Shown: piece by piece, positions 56,201 through 64,000 of the stretch
How the letters are laid out: each line of letters begins with the position of its first letter
Position numbering within the stretch: position 1 is the stretch's first letter
Source of the DNA: Adhaeribacter pallidiroseus
GTDB lineage: Bacteria; Bacteroidota; Bacteroidia; Cytophagales; Hymenobacteraceae
Assembly: GCF_003340495.1 (NCBI RefSeq)
Contig: NZ_QASA01000001.1
Location: forward strand, 3,534,001-3,598,000
Reading direction: 5' to 3'
Length of the DNA: 64,000 nucleotides
Position numbers and translations under genes: made by a program
The notes under the pieces: generated by a model
Database searches by the model: none
Seen by the model: the letters and a program-made list of their open reading frames with translations, nothing else
What the model was told of the DNA's origin: nothing

Positions 56201-56429
56201 GGGTACCACTTCCATTCGGTAAATTCAAGGAATAATTACCATTCGGATCAGTCGTTGCGCCGGTAGAGGTGCCTTTTAACAAAACGGTTACGCCAGGCAA
56301 TCCTTCGCCGGTCTCACCTTTTATTCGACCCTTCACCGCAAATCCTTGCGCCCAAGAATCAGTAAAAGTGAAAACTAAGAGTTGAAGCATTAGAAAATAC
56401 TTCCAATTTTTAAGTAATACTTGCTGCAT
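53241..56429 (-). CDS. SusC/RagA-family TonB-linked outer-membrane transporter
   Basis: 1062 aa. Signal peptide ending TDSWAQ; carboxypeptidase-like domain (VKGRIKGETGEGLPGVTVLLKG; GATTDPNGNYSLNL); the SusC motif EEVVVVGYGTQKKETVTGSV at about residues 110-128; plug with NLSNSIAGRMPGV and IRIRGSNTLGNNDALIVIDG; then the barrel ending INTGVSVTF. First gene of a SusC-SusD-FG-GAP operon. No sigma/anti-sigma pair or other regulator lies beside it. Confidence 0.96.
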   Translation of the reverse strand: MQQVLLKNWKYFLMLQLLVFTFTDSWAQGFAVKGRIKGETGEGLPGVTVLLKGTSTGATTDPNGNYSLNLPNGSGTLVVSFIGYQTQEVSVNNRNSIDLALAPDTKALEEVVVVGYGTQKKETVTGSVATVKGAELQKSPAVNLSNSIAGRMPGVIATNGSGEPGYDGSTIRIRGSNTLGNNDALIVIDGVPARAGGFERLNPADIENISVLKDASAAIYGSRAANGVILITTKRGKNGKPELSYSYNQGWSQPTVVPKMATAAQYAEMVNEIDVYNLPAQYWKAASDAFKTTGSFTRPDNGAVTNATFKPEDMQKLRDGSDPWGHPNTDWFDAALKPWSPQSRHNLQLSGGSENLRYLASIGYQNQDAYYRNAATGYKQYDLRLNLDANVNKYVTTSLGVTGRQENRFFPTKSAGAIFRMLMRGYPYRPAYWPNGLPGPDIENGEQPVVITTNNTGYDRDTRYYLQSNGKIEITQPWIKGLKLTGSAAVDKFLKQTKVWQTPWYVYSWDNTSFEADGTTPKLQKVKRGPDQSTLNQGSEDQLNVLLSGILSYDQTFAGHAITALVGITKETSNQSSFGANRRYFSSTAIDQMFAGGSREKDNRGSAWERARMSYFGRLAYNYKEKYLAEFLGRYDASYMFPTDTRWGFFPGVMVGYRVSEEGFFKKALPFVNDLKIRGSWGQMGNDQVYYDTNNDGTLDLQEYKYFELYTYDTYPLAGQLAQTLRADEVPNKNMTWEVANNADIGLEGQLLQGKIFFEFDVFRNKRSNILWRRSASIPQTTGMILPPENIGIVINKGWEFKVGHNNNFGDVSFNVSVNGGFAKNKIEFWDETPGAPDWQKSTGHPMNTNTFYIYDGIFTTQADIDANSLDYSGVGASTLRPGDMKFKDVNNDGKLNGDDRVRRDKTNQPTFQGGLNIGAKYKGFDLAILFQGATGGEVFVQTESGTIGNFLAWSYENRWTVDNPSTEHPRTVDRSNQYFSNANTYWLRNTDYLRLKNFEIGYNLPVNLGQRIGMSNLRVYVNGLNLITWDKTDIFDPEATGGNAQYYPQARIINTGVSVTF

Positions 56430-56975
56430 AATTTAAGTAGTTAAAGTGACGGTAAAAACAGATAAATGGTATGCAATAAAAAATTACCAACCTGAAAGGC
56501 AGGGAATGGAAAGAATAAACCTACTCTTATTTTGCAAGACAAGCAACATAGCTTTCAAAAAATAGTATAATTTCAATATTAACTTTAGATCATTTTAATA
56601 TATTTAATAAGTGTCGAAAATACTTATATCATTTTCAACAACTTTGTTACTCAGTAGGCGTACATATTAGTTGCTTTAACCTTTAAGCACGCTACAATAT
56701 CCGGAATTTAGCCCGATTAGTATTAGTTTAAGTACATTTAGTATTATATATTTGGTTTTATCAAATGAATAACTTACTCAAAGTTTCTTTATAATTCTCC
56801 TTCAGATCTCATCAGTAATATCCCTTTTTCCATCATCTTTCTATAATAAAATACAAGCTCTAACTTTAGCGCGTAAATAAAATTAGTGTATTCCTAAAAA
56901 TTAAACAGGTAAGCGGCTAAACCTTCCGATCTCCAGTTAAGTTAAACAATCCAGACTTATACTTACTACTGGATT
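56430..56975. other. Divergent promoter region of susC and the DUF3891 gene
   Basis: About 545 bp, very AT-rich, without a gene. It must carry the promoter of the SusC operon; no convincing TAnnTTTG box was found for it, nor any repeat. Confidence 0.4.
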
Positions 56976-57701
56976 ATGATTGTGAACTTGGTGCAGGAAG
57001 GCTGGGAAATTATTTACCAACAAGCCCACGCTTTACTAGCGGCGCAGATTGCTTTTGCGTGGCGCGAAGCTGACCGCCCCACGCGCTGGGTAGATACCCT
57101 AGCGGCCATTGCGCAGCACGATGATGGCCAACGCTACTGGGCTGGTAAGCATGGTTTAACTACCGCAGGGGCACCCGCTAATTTTACCATGTTACCTTTT
57201 TCGCTGGATCAGGCGCACCAGGTTATGGAAGAGGCTCGTTTTCAGGGACAATGGCGTTCTTTGCTGACTTCCATGCACCTTTCTTTTTTGTACGAAGAGT
57301 TGCGCGGTAAAGACCGGAGTACCGATAATTTCCTGGATGAACAAATTCAAAGCCAGGCAAACTGGCGTAAATTTTTAAAAATTACAAAAAAAGAAGCGCA
57401 AAAAGCCTACGATTTAATGCAATGGTGCGACCGCTTATCGCTGATTTTGTGCCGTCGGGAATTGCCCGAAGCCGAGCGGGCCTTGGAGATAAGCATTGGG
57501 CCGGATGGGAGCCGCTACGATGTGTGGCAGTTAAATAGCGGTGTTATTCAAGTAGCGCCTTGGCCTTTTGAGTTCCATAATTTCTCTGTTTCCATAGAAG
57601 CTTCGTACCTCGCGCAACTGCAGTTTGCATCAGAAGAGGAATTAACAGCGGCCTTACGCCAGGCACCCATTCACACGAAGCACTGGGAACTGTCTAAATA
57701 A
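56976..57701 (+). CDS. DUF3891 family protein
   Basis: 241 aa. MIVNLVQEGWEIIYQQAHALLAAQIAFAW (in parts), AAIAQHDDGQRYW with a conserved HDDG, SMHLSFLY, MQWCDRLSLILCRRELP and VAPWPFEF. DUF3891 proteins resemble the HD fold in the arrangement of His and Asp residues, but their reaction is unknown. Stands alone; predicted cytoplasmic. Confidence 0.88.
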   Translation: MIVNLVQEGWEIIYQQAHALLAAQIAFAWREADRPTRWVDTLAAIAQHDDGQRYWAGKHGLTTAGAPANFTMLPFSLDQAHQVMEEARFQGQWRSLLTSMHLSFLYEELRGKDRSTDNFLDEQIQSQANWRKFLKITKKEAQKAYDLMQWCDRLSLILCRRELPEAERALEISIGPDGSRYDVWQLNSGVIQVAPWPFEFHNFSVSIEASYLAQLQFASEEELTAALRQAPIHTKHWELSK

Positions 57702-57957
57702 CACTTATAATTTTTTAAAATTCCAATTTAGTTGTACTAAACTCAGAAAACAGCTAAATTTTAATACTTTGCTAAAGATCTCACCAACACGTGTAAATTT
57801 TAATAATTGTATTTTAACCGTAATTTTTAGAGCTAAATACCCGCCAGATTTAAAAAAAACGAAGCTTGATTCCTAGGTTCTAACGAGTAAAACTAAACTA
57901 TCCCTATTCCCCACGCGTTACAGCCTTGATCTAGAAGTTAATTGTCCGAAAGAATTT

Positions 57958-57965
57958 TAACTTTG
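57958..57965 (+). promoter_or_regulatory. -7 promoter element of the DUF4403 gene (TAACTTTG)
   Basis: TAnnTTTG match 19 bases before the ATG at 57985; between them lies a TTTTTTTAAATTTT run and no Shine-Dalgarno. Confidence 0.55.
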
Positions 57966-57984
57966 CTGCGTTTTTTTAAATTTT

Positions 57985-59439
57985 ATGATGCTTTCTCTTT
58001 TTAATACTTATAACCGGTTAATCTTTTTTTTAAACTGCGTTTTATTCTTGTCGGCTTGCCAGGAAACGGCTACTATTAAAGCCACGGCTCCTAGCTTGCC
58101 GGTAACCGCAGCGCCTGCTTTTAAACGCAAGCTGTCTACGGTTACCGTTCCGGTTTCTTTTCAAACGGCCAGCCTCGAGAACAAACTCAACCAAGAACTA
58201 AACGGCATATTATACAAAGACGATAATCTGGAAGGTGATAATCTGGCGGTTACCGTAAGTAAAACCGGTCGGTTAGGCATAAGGGCAGAACAAAACAGAA
58301 TTTATTTTACGGTACCTTTACACATTTTTGCGAAAGGCCGGTGGCAATGGGAACCCTGTAAAATATGCCCCAAAATAGATAAAAGCGAAAGCACCGAGTT
58401 TGACGTAGTGGTAAAAACCGAAAGCTTGCTCTCGTTTACCGAAGATTATAAGGTAAAAACCGTTACTACCGGCGATTTTGACTGGGGCGCCACCAAACCT
58501 ACTCTAACCATTGGTCCGTTGCAAATTGGATTAGCCCGATTTGTAGAACCTGCCATGCAGAACCAGATGGCCCGTTTGTCGGGTATGCTGGACCAGGAAA
58601 TTCAAAACCGCCTTAATATTAAACAGTATGTGCAAGAAGCTTGGTTAAAGTTACAACAACCTATTCAGCTGGACAAAACATATAATGCCTGGCTAACGGT
58701 TACGCCTCAGGATATTCGTATTTCGCCGTTACAAGCCGCGAATGGGCAATTAAACCTGCGCATTGGGTTTAACTCTTTTATTGAAACCGTTACTAACGGC
58801 AAACCCCAGGCAAAAGTAAATCCTAATCTTCCTAAACTAATAACCGACAATCGTTTAACGGATAACGTGCAAATAGGCTTAATTGGCGAGGTACCTTACG
58901 CTCACGCTACCCAGCTTTTAAAAGAACAAGTAACCGGTAAAACGTATCATTTCGAAAATGGAAAGCAACAAATTACGGTAAATAACGCCGAAATAAGTGG
59001 CAGTGGGGATAAACTGGTGGTAATGCTGGATGTAAACGGCCAGGCCAAAACCGGTTTGTTTACCAAGAAAATTGTAGGTAAAGTGTTTTTAAAAGCTATC
59101 CCGTACTACGATGCCGCCACCAGCAGTATCCGGGTCCGTGACGTGGATTACGATTTAAAAACCAAAGACCAATTGCTAAAAACGGCTAGCTGGCTGGCCA
59201 AAGGCCGGTTTATTCATAACCTACAAGAACAAATTAATTTTCCGGTAAAAACGCAATTAGAGCAGGCCCGCAGTATGCTGCAAAAATCCCTGGATCAATC
59301 GGCCCGCATCAACGACAATGTATTACTAAAAGGTACTATCCGCTCCTTTACGCCCGATAATATCTATCTTACGCCTACTTCTATTAAAGCGGTAGTAAAC
59401 GCCCAAGGCAATTTAATGGTGCAGATTGTAAAAATTTAA
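57985..59439 (+). CDS. DUF4403 family lipoprotein
   Basis: 484 aa. Lipobox in LIFFLNCVLFLSACQET; family features VPVSFQTASLENKLNQELNGILYKDD (in parts), a two-Cys PCKICPK segment, and DFDWGATKPTLTIGPLQIGLA. The C-terminal half repeats a beta-rich LBP/BPI-like unit (IRSFTPDNIYLTPTSIKAVVNAQG). DUF4403 proteins are thought to be tubular lipid-binding-like proteins of the envelope; this is inferred from fold. Confidence 0.88.
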   Translation: MMLSLFNTYNRLIFFLNCVLFLSACQETATIKATAPSLPVTAAPAFKRKLSTVTVPVSFQTASLENKLNQELNGILYKDDNLEGDNLAVTVSKTGRLGIRAEQNRIYFTVPLHIFAKGRWQWEPCKICPKIDKSESTEFDVVVKTESLLSFTEDYKVKTVTTGDFDWGATKPTLTIGPLQIGLARFVEPAMQNQMARLSGMLDQEIQNRLNIKQYVQEAWLKLQQPIQLDKTYNAWLTVTPQDIRISPLQAANGQLNLRIGFNSFIETVTNGKPQAKVNPNLPKLITDNRLTDNVQIGLIGEVPYAHATQLLKEQVTGKTYHFENGKQQITVNNAEISGSGDKLVVMLDVNGQAKTGLFTKKIVGKVFLKAIPYYDAATSSIRVRDVDYDLKTKDQLLKTASWLAKGRFIHNLQEQINFPVKTQLEQARSMLQKSLDQSARINDNVLLKGTIRSFTPDNIYLTPTSIKAVVNAQGNLMVQIVKI

Positions 59440-59537
59440 AAATTAATGGCCTGAGAAGCATAACTGGGTAGTGCGGACAACTGCGGGTACAAAGGGTAGC
59501 TGGGTGACTTACGTTTTATAGGTGGTTTTCAGTTGTT

Positions 59538-60637
59538 TTAAATGTTACTGGCGTGGGGCATAGGCGTTCCCGCCGGCAGAATTGCTTTATCTTCGTAAGA
59601 CTGCCTTAATTCTTTGATTTGTTGATGGCTATACGTTACGAGTAAGGCACCTGCCATTATGAAAAAGAACCGTCCGCTGCTGGTAGTTGCCAGGTAAGAG
59701 GGCAACGAGGCCCCAAACAACCGGATGTAATAAACAAAAATAATATGCCAGAAATAAACCCAGGCGGAGTTTCTGGAAAGAAATATAATGAGCTGGCTGT
59801 TGCCAAATTTTTTAAAAAAAGTATAATCCAGCAACCGGTAAAGCAGAAAACTCACAAACAACCCGTACGACAGGTAATACAATTGGGGCGGATACTTGAA
59901 CGCCTGAACTGTTGAAAAATCATTTTGATAACTCAGGAACAGAAAAAGGCCTAAAAACCCCAGGCAAGCGCCGGTAACTTCCCGCTGACTTAGTTTGGTA
60001 AGCCGGATCCCTAACGCTACAATAAAACTATAACTTACGCCGTAGATAATAACTTCGGCATACAGGGTTCGGGCCACGCCGTCCAGGTAATGGTTTATAT
60101 TATCTAAGGCCTTGTACACCACCGGCAAAGCATCGTGTACATACAATAACAGGGCGTAACCCGCATAGCTGCCCGCGATTAACAAATAATAAAGCAAATT
60201 GCTCTTTACCCGCTTACTTATTTTTAAAATAAACGGGCTTAACAAGGCCACCAAAAAAGATATTTTAATAATCCAAACGTAGCCAATACCATTGGTTAGA
60301 GCGTACGATTGCATTATTTTAGCCCCACTGAAGTAATACTTTTGGCCGGTAGCCACCGCAACGAAGTAAAAAAGAATAAAAAATAAAGTCAGGAAGGTCC
60401 AGGCCGGCACTACCAACCGCTGAAACCGCTTTTTTACGTATTGGGGGTAAGAGATATTTTTTTCAGCGCTACTTAAGTAAAAAGAATGACCTAGTAAGAG
60501 CATCATCAAAACCACGTTAAAATTACGTATTTCAAAGATTCCACTATGGGGTTTACTATGGCCTAAAATAATACATGTAATGGCGATGGCCCGTAATAGG
60601 TCTATTTTAGGGTCTCTTTTTTTATATTTGTTTTCAA
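59538..60637 (-). CDS. Acyltransferase family 3 membrane protein, frameshifted
   Basis: About ten hydrophobic segments. The open part from 60515 (MVLMMLLLGHSFYLSS) lacks the family N terminus, but continues upstream in frame as KRDPKIDLLRAIAITCIILG, with the LRAIAI...GHS motif of acyltransferase-3 proteins, and has no start codon there. A TTG at 60637 gives MKTNIKK in another frame; one more base in the run of seven T (60617-60623) joins them to a 366-aa protein. Such enzymes O-acylate surface sugars or lipids. Confidence 0.82.
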
Positions 60638-60658
60638 ATTACCTCCAGATTTGAAGTA

Positions 60659-60732
60659 CAAATTTATAAACAATTATTTATATTATTTATAAAATATATA
60701 TTAAAATTTATATATAATATTAACTTGTTCCT
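60659..60732. other. Extremely AT-rich tract
   Basis: Over 70 bases made almost only of A and T (TTATATTATTTATAAAATAT and similar) between the acyltransferase and the HMA gene. No DnaA boxes or iterons are seen. Probably low-melting promoter-region DNA. Confidence 0.5.
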
Positions 60733-60960
60733 CCTGGTTTAAGTTTTCCGTCGTTTTGGCTTTGAATAAAGAAATGTTACCAAGCGATGTCTTAGGTATT
60801 ACCAACCCAAAAGTACCCTTTGAATATTAATTAAGGAATTAAAAGCTTTCTATTTAAAAAGCCCGATGTGCATGTGCCTGTAATAAGGGTACCTGGTGGG
60901 TGATTGAAATTTTACACAATTCTGTAAAAACCTTGTAACTGGTAACAGCTAGCTACTCCT

Positions 60961-60968
60961 TATTTTTG
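60961..60968 (+). promoter_or_regulatory. -7 promoter element (TATTTTTG) of the HMA/MBL operon
   Basis: TAnnTTTG match 21 bases before the ATG at 60990, with a TTG triplet near 60934 as possible -33 element. Confidence 0.55.
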
Positions 60969-60989
60969 CCGGATAAAAATTTAAAAATC

Positions 60990-61226
60990 ATGAAAACTTT
61001 AAAATTTAAAACCAATATTAACTGCGCCAATTGTGTGGCAACCGCTAAACCCTACCTGGATGCTTTACCCGCTCCAACTACTTGGGAAGTAGATACCGCC
61101 AATCCCGAGAAAATATTAACCGTGCAAGGAGAAGCTGTTTCGGTGCCCGATGTTATTGAAAAAGTAAAGCAGGCCGGCTTTAAAATAGAAGAACAAAAAA
61201 GCTTATTCGGCAAATTATTTTCGTAA
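60990..61226 (+). CDS. Heavy-metal-associated (HMA) domain protein
   Basis: 78 aa from ATG 60990; the reading from 60966 adds eight residues. One HMA fold with the metal-binding NCANCVATAKPYL (CxxC) near the N terminus and VPDVIEKVKQAGFKIEE near the end. Such proteins carry Cu(I) or other soft metals, or act in thiol/sulfur transfer. It is 38 bp upstream of an MBL-rhodanese gene in the same direction, so a role with sulfane sulfur is possible. Confidence 0.87.
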   Translation: MKTLKFKTNINCANCVATAKPYLDALPAPTTWEVDTANPEKILTVQGEAVSVPDVIEKVKQAGFKIEEQKSLFGKLFS

Positions 61227-61264
61227 ATCGTTAACTTGCGGCCCTTACTTTAATTAGATATGGT

Positions 61265-62599
61265 ATGCGCATAGAGCAGTTCGAAGATAAAGGCTTGGCC
61301 CATTTCTCTTATGTAATCAGCAGCGAAGGGCAAATGGCGGTAATAGATCCGGCCCGTAATCCGCAGCCTTACTACGATTACGCCAACCTGCACGATTTGT
61401 GTTTAATAGCCGTGATTGAAACCCACCCGCACGCGGATTTTGTGAGCAGCCACCAGGAAATTGCCCATACCAAAGAAGCAACCATTTACGCCAGCAAACT
61501 TACCGGTGCGGCCTATGCGCATAAAACCTTCGACGAAGGCGACAGCCTCCAAATTGGCGAGATTACCCTGCACGCCCTAAATACCCCGGGGCACTCGCCG
61601 GATAGCATTTCGGTGCTGGTGAAAGACGAAAACAACCAGGCAGTGGCGCTTTTCTCCGGCGACACCTTGTTTATCGGCGATGTAGGCCGCCCTGACTTAC
61701 GGGAAAACACTGGTAGCATTACTGCCAAACGCGAAGAACTGGCCCGGCAAATGTATTATTCTATTCGCGAAAAAATTATGGCATTGCCTGATACTGTTAC
61801 CGTATACCCCGCCCACGGGGCAGGCTCTTTGTGCGGCAAAGGCATGAGTGAAGCCAAACAAAGCTCCATTGGAGCCGAAAAAAAAAGCAATCCGGCGTTG
61901 CAACCCATGTCGGAAACCGATTTTTTAAAATATTTACTCGCCGACCAGCCTTTTGTACCCAAATATTTTCCGTTTGCCGTGGACCTGAACAAACACGGCG
62001 CGCCATCTTACCGGCAAAGCCTGGCGCAGGTACCTTATTTACCGCCGCACAGTGCGTTTGATAAAAACACGCTACTCATCGATACCCGACCGCAGCAATT
62101 ATTTAAGCAAGGGCATATACCCGGGGCCATTAATTTGCAGGATGGTTTAAAGTTTGAAACTTGGCTAGGGTCGGTTGTTGGGCCCCAGGAAAAATTTTAC
62201 GTAATCGCGGAATCAGAAGAAGCTTTAGAAACCATAATTGCCAAAACAGCTAAAATCGGGTACGAACGCCAAATAAAAGGCGGTTTGATAAATCCGGCTA
62301 ACCAAACCGAGAAATCAGCCTTAGTTGATGTGGATGTATTTAAAAACAATCCGGATGCCTATACCATTATTGACATCCGAAACCACAACGAAGTAAAAGA
62401 AGGTAAGTTTTTCCCTACTGCCCTAGTTATTCCTTTACCGGAATTGCGCGAAGCCGTAAACGCTATTCCCACCAACAAACCAATTCTGGTGCATTGCGCC
62501 GGTGGTTATCGTTCGGCCGCTGGGGCCTCTATCATCGCCCGTAAAATTAAAGATCAACCGGTGTACGATTTAAGCGAAGCTGTTAAAGATTTTTCCTAA
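61265..62599 (+). CDS. MBL-fold hydrolase with two rhodanese domains (persulfide dioxygenase-like)
   Basis: 444 aa. N-terminal metallo-beta-lactamase domain with IETHPHADFVSSHQ (HxHxD type), NTPGHSPDSISVLV, FSGDTLFIGDVGRPDL and VYPAHGAGSLCG, the set of ETHE1-like persulfide dioxygenases. Two rhodanese domains follow: the first (LLIDTRPQQLFKQGHIPGAIN, about residues 275-350) has lost its Cys; the second has the active loop LVHCAGGYRSAAG (about 405-425). It likely oxidises glutathione persulfide or related sulfane sulfur to sulfite. Likely operon with the HMA gene. Confidence 0.92.
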   Translation: MRIEQFEDKGLAHFSYVISSEGQMAVIDPARNPQPYYDYANLHDLCLIAVIETHPHADFVSSHQEIAHTKEATIYASKLTGAAYAHKTFDEGDSLQIGEITLHALNTPGHSPDSISVLVKDENNQAVALFSGDTLFIGDVGRPDLRENTGSITAKREELARQMYYSIREKIMALPDTVTVYPAHGAGSLCGKGMSEAKQSSIGAEKKSNPALQPMSETDFLKYLLADQPFVPKYFPFAVDLNKHGAPSYRQSLAQVPYLPPHSAFDKNTLLIDTRPQQLFKQGHIPGAINLQDGLKFETWLGSVVGPQEKFYVIAESEEALETIIAKTAKIGYERQIKGGLINPANQTEKSALVDVDVFKNNPDAYTIIDIRNHNEVKEGKFFPTALVIPLPELREAVNAIPTNKPILVHCAGGYRSAAGASIIARKIKDQPVYDLSEAVKDFS

Positions 62600-62771
62600 G
62601 GTAGTTTCGGGAAAACGAAAAAAGAAAACAATTAAGGCGCAGCATTTTTAAGCAGAGCCGGTAGCAGAAGCATGGCTGGTCTGGCTTTTATTTTTTCCTC
62701 GTTCGTCGATACATTTTGCTTTTTTACCGATACTTAAAAGCGGCTTATCCTGCAATTCTGTTCTTTTACTT

Positions 62772-63896
62772 ATGTTTCGTTCGAAGGCGTTTACGCTGTT
62801 TACCCATGCTTTATGTTGGCTGCTTTTTTTTAGCCTGCCTTTACTTTTTTTAAATCAGCGGTCCGAAACGGAGCAGTTTACCGCTATTATTCAAACACTG
62901 GCTTACTGGCTGTTTTACGGGTGTTATATTGGGCTTTTTTACCTACACGGCTACGTGCTCCTGCCCCGTTTTTTCCTGCAAAAAAAATATTTTGCCTACG
63001 CAGGCTTGCTGCTATTACTTTTTACCGCGGTGTACTTTCTCCGGCCTTTCGATAATTTAATCTCACATGTATCGCGAATCGCCCCCGCGAAGCCCGTGAC
63101 CGGTCCTTTTTCGGACAAACGACCCGTTCCTCCGTTAAACCAACCACCGCCCCCACCTTTTCATAATCCGGACCGCCCTAACCCACCCCGTAACGGAGCA
63201 CCGGTACGATTAGATATTGTGAGTATCTTTTTGTTTATCATGATTGTAACTTTAAGCATGGCCGTAGAAATAACCCAACAATGGCGCACTACGCAACAAC
63301 GAGCCTTGCTGGCCGAAACCGATAAAGCCAAGGCCGAGCTATCGTTTTTAAAAGCGCAGATTAATCCGCATTTTTTATTTAATATTTTAAATAATATTTA
63401 TTCCTTAGCCATTACCCAGAACGAAAACACCGCCGAGGCGATTCTGAAACTATCGAATTTGATGCGGTATTTAACGGATGAAGTAACCGCCGATTTTGTA
63501 GATTTAAAAGCCGAAGTAGCTTGCATGCAGGATTATATTGCTTTGCAACAGCTGCGTTTAAGCAAAAAAGTAAAGGTCAACTTTACAGTAACGGGTAATC
63601 TGGCCGAAAAAAAAATTGCGCCGCTGGTGCTTATTCCTTTTATCGAAAACGTTTTTAAATACGGGGTTAGTAACCGCGAAGAATCAAACATAGCTATTAG
63701 CTTACGAGCCGAAGAGCAAACAATTACTTTTTACTGCCAAAACCCGATTTTTCTGCACCAAACCAATCGGGAACGAACCGGCATTGGCCTGGCAAACACC
63801 CGCGAACGCCTGCAGCACTTATACCCGGATAATTACCAGTTAACCATTACCAGCGAAAACCAGCTTTTTACCGTAAGCCTTATTTTACCGGTTTAG
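62772..63896 (+). CDS. LytS/YehU-type sensor histidine kinase
   Basis: 374 aa. Four hydrophobic segments in residues 5-170, with a Pro-rich extracytoplasmic loop (about 100-145; PPLNQPPPPPFHNPDRPNPP). The His-kinase part has KAQINPHFLFNILNNIYSLA with the phospho-acceptor His (about 200), and the ATP N box LIPFIENVFKYGVSNREE; the G box is TGIGLANTRERLQHLYP. Partner of the LytTR response regulator that starts 38 bp downstream. Confidence 0.93.
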   Translation: MFRSKAFTLFTHALCWLLFFSLPLLFLNQRSETEQFTAIIQTLAYWLFYGCYIGLFYLHGYVLLPRFFLQKKYFAYAGLLLLLFTAVYFLRPFDNLISHVSRIAPAKPVTGPFSDKRPVPPLNQPPPPPFHNPDRPNPPRNGAPVRLDIVSIFLFIMIVTLSMAVEITQQWRTTQQRALLAETDKAKAELSFLKAQINPHFLFNILNNIYSLAITQNENTAEAILKLSNLMRYLTDEVTADFVDLKAEVACMQDYIALQQLRLSKKVKVNFTVTGNLAEKKIAPLVLIPFIENVFKYGVSNREESNIAISLRAEEQTITFYCQNPIFLHQTNRERTGIGLANTRERLQHLYPDNYQLTITSENQLFTVSLILPV

Positions 63897-63934
63897 CTTA
63901 CCCACTCTTGCTTAAAAAAAATTTAAAAATAGCC

Positions 63935-64000
63935 TTGAAAAGTGCACCCGTAAGATGTGTCGCGGTAGACGATGAACCATTAGCCTTAGATATTATAACG
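63935..64000 (+). CDS. LytTR-type response regulator, partial (cut by window end)
   Basis: First 22 residues from a TTG: MKSAPVRCVAVDDEPLALDI, the receiver start with the acidic DDE triplet typical of LytTR regulators paired with LytS/YehU kinases. The rest lies outside the window. TTG is the only start that fits the motif. Confidence 0.8.
   Translation, partial: MKSAPVRCVAVDDEPLALDIIT

Noticed and set aside
60659-60732. Very AT-rich tract as possible replication origin
   Set aside because: No iterons or DnaA boxes, and it lies in a normal promoter-containing spacer.
1-64000. tRNA, rRNA and CRISPR arrays
   Set aside because: No cloverleaf with CCA-end or TTCGAATC-type arm, no ribosomal sequence, and no regularly spaced direct repeats were found by reading.

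Overview
The window reads as a chromosome segment from a Bacteroidota bacterium, most likely order Cytophagales and close to Hymenobacteraceae (Adhaeribacter-like; the genus is a guess). The signs are a PorX-type response regulator, a SusC/SusD pair, the fused LpxC-FabZ enzyme, BT_3928-, DUF6660- and DUF3891-type proteins, promoters of the TAnnTTTG type, many TTG starts and almost no Shine-Dalgarno sequences. No rRNA, tRNA, CRISPR array or intact transposase was seen.

Layout. 0-12.6 kb: partial porX, an HD hydrolase, a DUF6660/TonB-receptor pair, the lipid A genes lpxD, lpxC-fabZ and lpxA with an ABC ATPase, then metG. 12.6-24.4 kb: a mixed stretch holding a low-GC DUF262-HNH nuclease with a RAMA-like C terminus, a MntA/HepT toxin-antitoxin pair, umuDC with a palindromic operator candidate, pyrRB, a DUF433/DUF5615 pair and a MazF-type pair. 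24.4-36 kb: mainly core genes (EVE protein, PolX-like protein, heptosyltransferase, fatty acid hydroxylase, aroK, an operon of DUF1599, BT_3928 and an oligopeptide permease, folP, cdaA). 36-42 kb: accessory genes, including a decayed DUF1016 nuclease, an AraC regulator with an NAD(P)-binding oxidoreductase, and an isolated low-GC lipoprotein in an integron-cassette-like setting. 42-47.4 kb: threonine catabolism (kbl and tdh) on either side of a repeat-rich Pro/Ala protein. 47.9-56.4 kb: SusC, SusD and a very large FG-GAP/ASPIC lipoprotein in one direction. 57-64 kb: DUF3891, DUF4403, an acyltransferase, an HMA protein with an MBL-rhodanese protein, and a LytS/LytTR-type two-component pair cut by the right edge.

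Four genes (the DUF5615 toxin, kbl, the FG-GAP lipoprotein and the acyltransferase) are each restored by adding one base, and in three of them the base is missing from a homopolymer run. This points to assembly error or recent mutation; the encoded functions should not be written off. The most interesting biological candidates are the lone DUF262-HNH-RAMA nuclease, a PolX homologue whose polymerase carboxylates are gone while its PHP site is intact, the operator in front of umuDC, a family of inverted pairs of degenerate short-word repeats (one of which forms the C terminus of FolP), and the eight-copy Arg/Pro repeat protein.
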